In this document: positions 59,801-64,000 of the stretch, in pieces
How positions within the stretch are numbered: the stretch's first letter is position 1
Layout: each line of letters begins with the position of its first letter
Source: Dicaeum eximium
Taxonomy: Eukaryota > Chordata > Aves > Passeriformes > Dicaeidae
Direction of reading: 5' to 3'
Assembly: GCA_013396995.1 (NCBI GenBank)
Contig: VWZP01005255.1
Location: 1-64,000, forward strand
Length of the DNA stretch: 64,000 nt
Made by a program: the position numbers and the translations under genes
Notes under the pieces: model-generated
What the model was told of the DNA's origin: nothing
The model's input: only the letters and a program-made list of their open reading frames with translations
Database searches by the model: none

Positions 59801-62789
59801 GTAGGAAGGCAAAGTAAGGCTGATGAGACAAGTATCAATAGAGACACCAGAATATATTTTGGGGGAATAATATGTGCCTGCATAGAAATTTTTCTTCCTC
59901 ATTGTTTTTTCCTTCCTAGAATATTATTCTGTTTGGTGTCCTTAACTAAATACATTCTTAGTTAAGAATTAAATTCTGTGTTTTAGCTATCCTTATGCTT
60001 GCGTTGCTAACACTTTGTGCCCTCTTTCTTACGCAGACATAAAAGCTTGCTGTAGTTTTGTTAAAATCTTGAACATATGAGTATGCATTTCAGTACTTAC
60101 GCAGGACATTTTTAACTTTTGCCTAAGTTGGTCATATCAGTGCAGATCCAGGAAAAATAGCAAACTGAAAAATGTGTATTACTACAGCAATAACTTAAAA
60201 AAGGGCCTTGATTATGGTGAGTAGAGCATAAGTAGAGATCATTGTCTCCACGGACATAAAACACACTGATAAGCAGTAACTGCAGAACAATATATTTTGG
60301 TAAAAAAGAGAGATCTCTATAATGTTCACTTTCCACAGCCTCAAGAGAGTAAAATGCAGTATAACACAATGATAAATTTCTGAGTGTTTCCCACTACAGT
60401 TTTCAGCTTGCTAAAGAAGGAAAGTAATATGCAGCATGTTATATAGCTTTTATCATAATGAAATAAAATGCTTTTTCTGTTTTCTGGATTAAAAAACTCA
60501 AAACATTTTTTAACTGCCGAGTTTTAAGGGATGACTTTTTGGTTTTGCTATCAGCATTCCTGATATTTGCAATATTTCCTTAAACATACAGTTGATTTCT
60601 TTGGGAACCTAATTTCTTGTTTTGTGGGTGGAATTTTAACTGTCATAAGAAATTTAAAAAGGAAATATTAAAAAAAAAAAACACTAATCAAACAAAAAAC
60701 AAAACCCACTTGGGCCAGTCATTACTATTGTGATATCAAAGTTCACTCATTAAGCTTTTGAAAAAACCTGAGTCATTGGTCTTTGGGAAAATGTTCATGG
60801 CAGCAGTTCGTCAAAGTTGTTTTAGTCTTGGGACATATATTCCTAGAAGTTCCACTTTAGTGAAATTTACAAAATGCACTTTTAACAATGCTCAGTGTTG
60901 TTATCAAATCAGTGTTCACAGGTGATAAATATTCTATCTCGCACTGAAGACTGGAGAAATCTCAGGGAAACTAATGAAAATATCTGGCCTTAGTGGTATC
61001 TCAGGATAGCAGTCAGCAAAACAGGCTTCAGATGAAGGCGTTTAAAAGTTTAAATTCTACTATGCAAAATAATGAAGTAATTTTCTTAACAGGAGAGAGT
61101 GTCATTTGATAGCTTCAGAATGTTCTGATCTCGATATTTATAGGCCTTCCTGCATTGTTTCCCTCTAAAGAATGCCTTGTCTTATTAAATACTTTATATA
61201 AATATTAATTAACTTTTTAATTTTATGCAGAGCTCCCTTTTTGTATTCTGACAGCAGTAAGCAATGGTGTCTGATTGACTTTTCATTTAAAGCAACAAAC
61301 TTTTCTGAAAGTCTCCTCACCCTGCCCCCTGCATGCAGTTTATATAGGCCTTTATTTAATTTTTCCCTTTGCTGGGAATCTTTCCATTTTTTCTTTATTT
61401 TTACATATTTTCTGATTATCTCCTTTTTAAAACAGGCGTGGCAAATTACATGCAGTAGTCAGAGTGCAGAGCTGGCTTCTTACTAGCAAGAAAGACTGGA
61501 ATCAATGCTGATACCCACTGTTAGTTAAAGTTCCATTTTCACAGATGAACATCTTTCTTTGTTCTTGCTGCCACTTTGTGCTGACAGCACAGTCTTGCTT
61601 CACTGCCCACTTTGGTACTCAGGTCTTCTCCTAGAGTGGTTACAGATGACAGATGAATCACGCATGATCAGCACGAATTGCTGTTTCCCTATGTTTTCAA
61701 TCTGAGCTCCTAAAGCAGAAATTTGTCTTCTATCTTGCTCCATGCTGTTCTGTATAATAGCCTTCTCCATCATCCATGTATGAAGTTAAATGTCTCTATG
61801 CAGATCATGTGTTTTTTATTCCTCAGATGGTTTTAAACTCTGATACAATCCCGCCTGTTATTCTGTACAAGTGCCCTGAAAAATTTTGTTCATATAGCAC
61901 CTTGTCCCATCAATTCCCTTGACAAAGTACTGGGATGAAACCTGAAACAAAAATAAAATAAATAAATGAAGAAAACTTTGGGGGTGAACTTAGTTTAATC
62001 TCTACTTTCTAAGTTTCAGATTAGTTTTCCAAATATAATTTTCCATTTCAGGAGTGAAAGGAAGAAAATTTCTCAGACATTGAGATCATGAGAATAGTAA
62101 TTTTGCTGCAGAAAACATTTGTCAGAAAGAAGAGGAGGTAATAAAAAACAGGATCAAATATCAGAGAAAAACAGGTGTAGATCAAGAAAAAAAACTATGG
62201 AAAATGATGACAAATTACAGAGATTGCATATTATACCATCCTGTTTCTCAAGGGAATGTATATACTGAAAGGGCGAAAGATTTATAATTTTTGAAGCATC
62301 TGATGCTATTCAAAAACGTTGAGCTATAATACTCTCTCTACACAGAAATGGCTTGTTTAAGCTTCCTCAGCTCATGTGAGATAAGCATGTGTTTAAGAGT
62401 ACTTCTGAATTAAATCCTTCAATTGTTGTTTCTACAGCTGGTCTGGTATTACTCTGAAGAGGACTTGATGCTATCCTGTTCCATGAACCTCTTTGTGCTC
62501 TCTTGAGCCACATTTCTGCACGTGCAGAGACTGCTGTGTAGTAGAACTGAACCCCAAATTTCCTGCCAGAAGTGAGACTTCATGTTCTGGATTGCTGCAA
62601 TCCTTGGGTCAGAGATGCCTCTTTGTCAAGTATCAGACAGAAGGGAGGCTAATCCAGTGAAGGCTACAGGATGATATTTCAGGCTGAGTCTTGGCCAATG
62701 TGTTTTAATAAAATTCTTGCCTAGGAAATCCATCAATTCACACTGCTGAGCGAACACACAGCACTGTGACTTTTATCTTTTTGTTTCAG
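56881..62789. other. Unique AT-rich DNA, no gene seen
   Basis: Simple A or T runs are at about 56882-56896 and 58060-58072. An inverted repeat cttaactaa/ttagttaag occurs at 59941-59949 and 59958-59966. The 130-codon plus-strand ORF at 57546-57938 has no recognisable domain, and its hydrophobic parts sit in T-rich sequence. No LINE, LTR or RNA gene landmark was confirmed. Confidence 0.5.
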
Positions 62790-62809
62790 GGTGTGTTTAC
62801 AACATCATG
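62790..62809 (+). other. Micro-exon candidate of 20 nt between consensus splice sites
   Basis: A pyrimidine-rich acceptor (ttttatctttttgtttcag, ending 62789) is followed by ggtgtgtttacaacatcatg and then a consensus donor, gtgagt (62810-62815). A branch-point-like ctgtgac lies about 20 bases upstream of the acceptor AG. The last three exon bases are atg. Strong acceptor and donor sites 20 bases apart are unusual, but chance pairing in 64 kb is quite possible and no neighbouring exon was found. Confidence 0.18.
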
Positions 62810-63759
62810 GTGAGTACTCTGTGCCTCAAACCTCTACCACTAACATGAGGAATAATTTCTGACGTAAAAAGGAGACTCTAGTTCAAACAGCCTACGGAAG
62901 GAGTACCCAATAACAGGTATTGAGAAATGTGCTCTTTTTAAAATCTGACCCCATAGGAGACTGAGCTGGGGACTGCACCATATGTGGGTAAAAGCCTCTG
63001 ACACAAACTGCTCAGTGCAAACACACAGGATGATGGTTCAGGGAGAGTCTGAAAGGAATTGGTGATACGGGAGTCTGATCTGGCACTTTTCACTTCCATT
63101 ACAAGAAATTAATCCACTGTTCAACTGAGCCAAAATAGAAGCTCTTTTGCCTGCCTGGTAATTTGTCTCTTGCATATTTGCATCTCATTGTTTTTTTCTC
63201 TACGCTTAATGGCACAGCTGCCTTTTGTGCAGGATAAAGTAGAAGGGGTATCAGCAAAACACATCCATTTGATAGTAATGGAATGTCTAATAAACTTGTT
63301 GCTTCTTGAGCTTCTTGTTTATATTGGTAATCTCCAATTAGTTCCAGAATGCTCTGCTTCTTTCCTTCCTCCTTCTCTTTCCTATTAGTTAAAGTAGAGG
63401 TTTCTTAAATCAAATTTCCACATCAGCCTTCTTCTACTGAAATATCACCTATTATTGAAAAGTTCCTACATCCCATCAGACATTCTGAATTGGTGCCTAC
63501 AGAGATCATCAAACAATAGGAAGGGGAAAGACAATGAAGGTAGGGAGCAAATAGCTAGTACAATTTAAGTAAGAAACATTTTTTACTCCATTGCTGTTCA
63601 CCTAAAAGCTTCCCAACACTTTCCATATCTGTTGCTTCCATGCAATGACCATAAACTTTCCTTTCACATCATGATTTTTATGCCCTGAAAATCCTGCTTT
63701 AGCCAACAGGAAAACCAGCCAGACCCTACTACTTAAAAACATGCAGTTTCTCTCAGCCT
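62810..63759. other. Unique DNA, no gene seen
   Basis: No gene, repeat or RNA landmark recognised. The 72-codon ORF at 63170-63388 is unremarkable. Confidence 0.5.
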
Positions 63760-63860
63760 TCAATGAAAATAATTAGCACTGTGGGGAATTAATATAAACA
63801 AATTACTAGCTCTTTTATTTGGATTGCTGATAAGCATTTAAGATCTTAATTAGGAAGAAA
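63760..63860. promoter_or_regulatory. Homeodomain-motif-rich block, candidate non-coding element
   Basis: About 100 bases hold aaaataattagcactg, ggaattaatataaacaaatt and gatcttaattagg, several TAATTA/TTAATTA sites plus a forkhead-like ATAAACAAA. This is suggestive only and near the window edge, so the element may continue. Confidence 0.2.
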
Positions 63861-64000
63861 TATCAATGTTAGTGCAGTGATTCATGGCAGAACTCTGTTG
63901 ACTTACCAGGGATAAGTCTGAAACTGCTTCATTGAGGGCAGAGAGAGTCAAATAGCTGGAGACAGCTTTCTTGGTCATAAACCAAAGGAAAATTAAGCCA

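Noticed and set aside
1..64000. CRISPR arrays, rRNA or tRNA genes, bacterial operons, full-length proviruses
   Set aside because: No regularly spaced repeats, no conserved RNA gene landmarks noticed, no gag/pol/env-like frames; the content is vertebrate-type non-coding DNA. A tRNAscan or Infernal run would be needed for a formal exclusion.

Overview
The window looks like nuclear DNA from a bird, probably a songbird. It is AT-rich and gene-poor. Its recognisable content is avian retroelements: CR1 LINE 3' ends and many endogenous-retrovirus LTRs, one of which has a 3' end I recognise from memory as typical of passerine ERVL-type LTRs. I found no protein-coding gene, rRNA, tRNA, CRISPR array or operon. 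The open reading frames present are short (145 codons at most), lie in repeats or low-complexity tracts, and match no protein family I know. The species is an inference; no search was run.

Layout. 1-513: truncated CR1, plus strand, with an assembly N flanked by a 16-bp duplication. About 0.97-10.85 kb: a cluster of seven solo LTRs (968-1395, 2482-3215, 3510-3933, 6619-7128, 7946-8378, 9366-10030, 10526-10849). Six have exact target-site duplications (five of 6 bp, one of 5 bp) and one has an imperfect duplication. No internal gag, pol or env sequence was seen, so each is read as the product of LTR-LTR recombination. A much older CR1 (about 5800-6560) lies inside the cluster. About 10.9-31.8 kb: unique AT-rich DNA with T/G- or A/C-rich low-complexity blocks and no confident transposon. 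31825-32077: a short CR1 3' end. 33311-33425: two adjacent perfect hairpins, the most unusual structure in the window. About 38.5-38.7 kb: a possible LTR 3' end. 41285-42720 and 44157-44850: two separate minus-strand CR1 insertions, the first beside a 160-bp T/G tract. 46611-46680: a CR1 terminus remnant. The rest, to 64 kb, is mostly unique non-coding DNA with some palindromes, homeobox-motif-rich blocks and one splice-site-flanked 20-nt micro-exon candidate near 62.8 kb.

There is no gene circuit to describe. Any function would be regulatory: LTR promoters and poly(A) signals, possible conserved non-coding elements, or transcription through the hairpins. The repeat calls based on paired duplications are well supported. 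The enhancer-like, micro-exon and hairpin-function ideas are only hypotheses.
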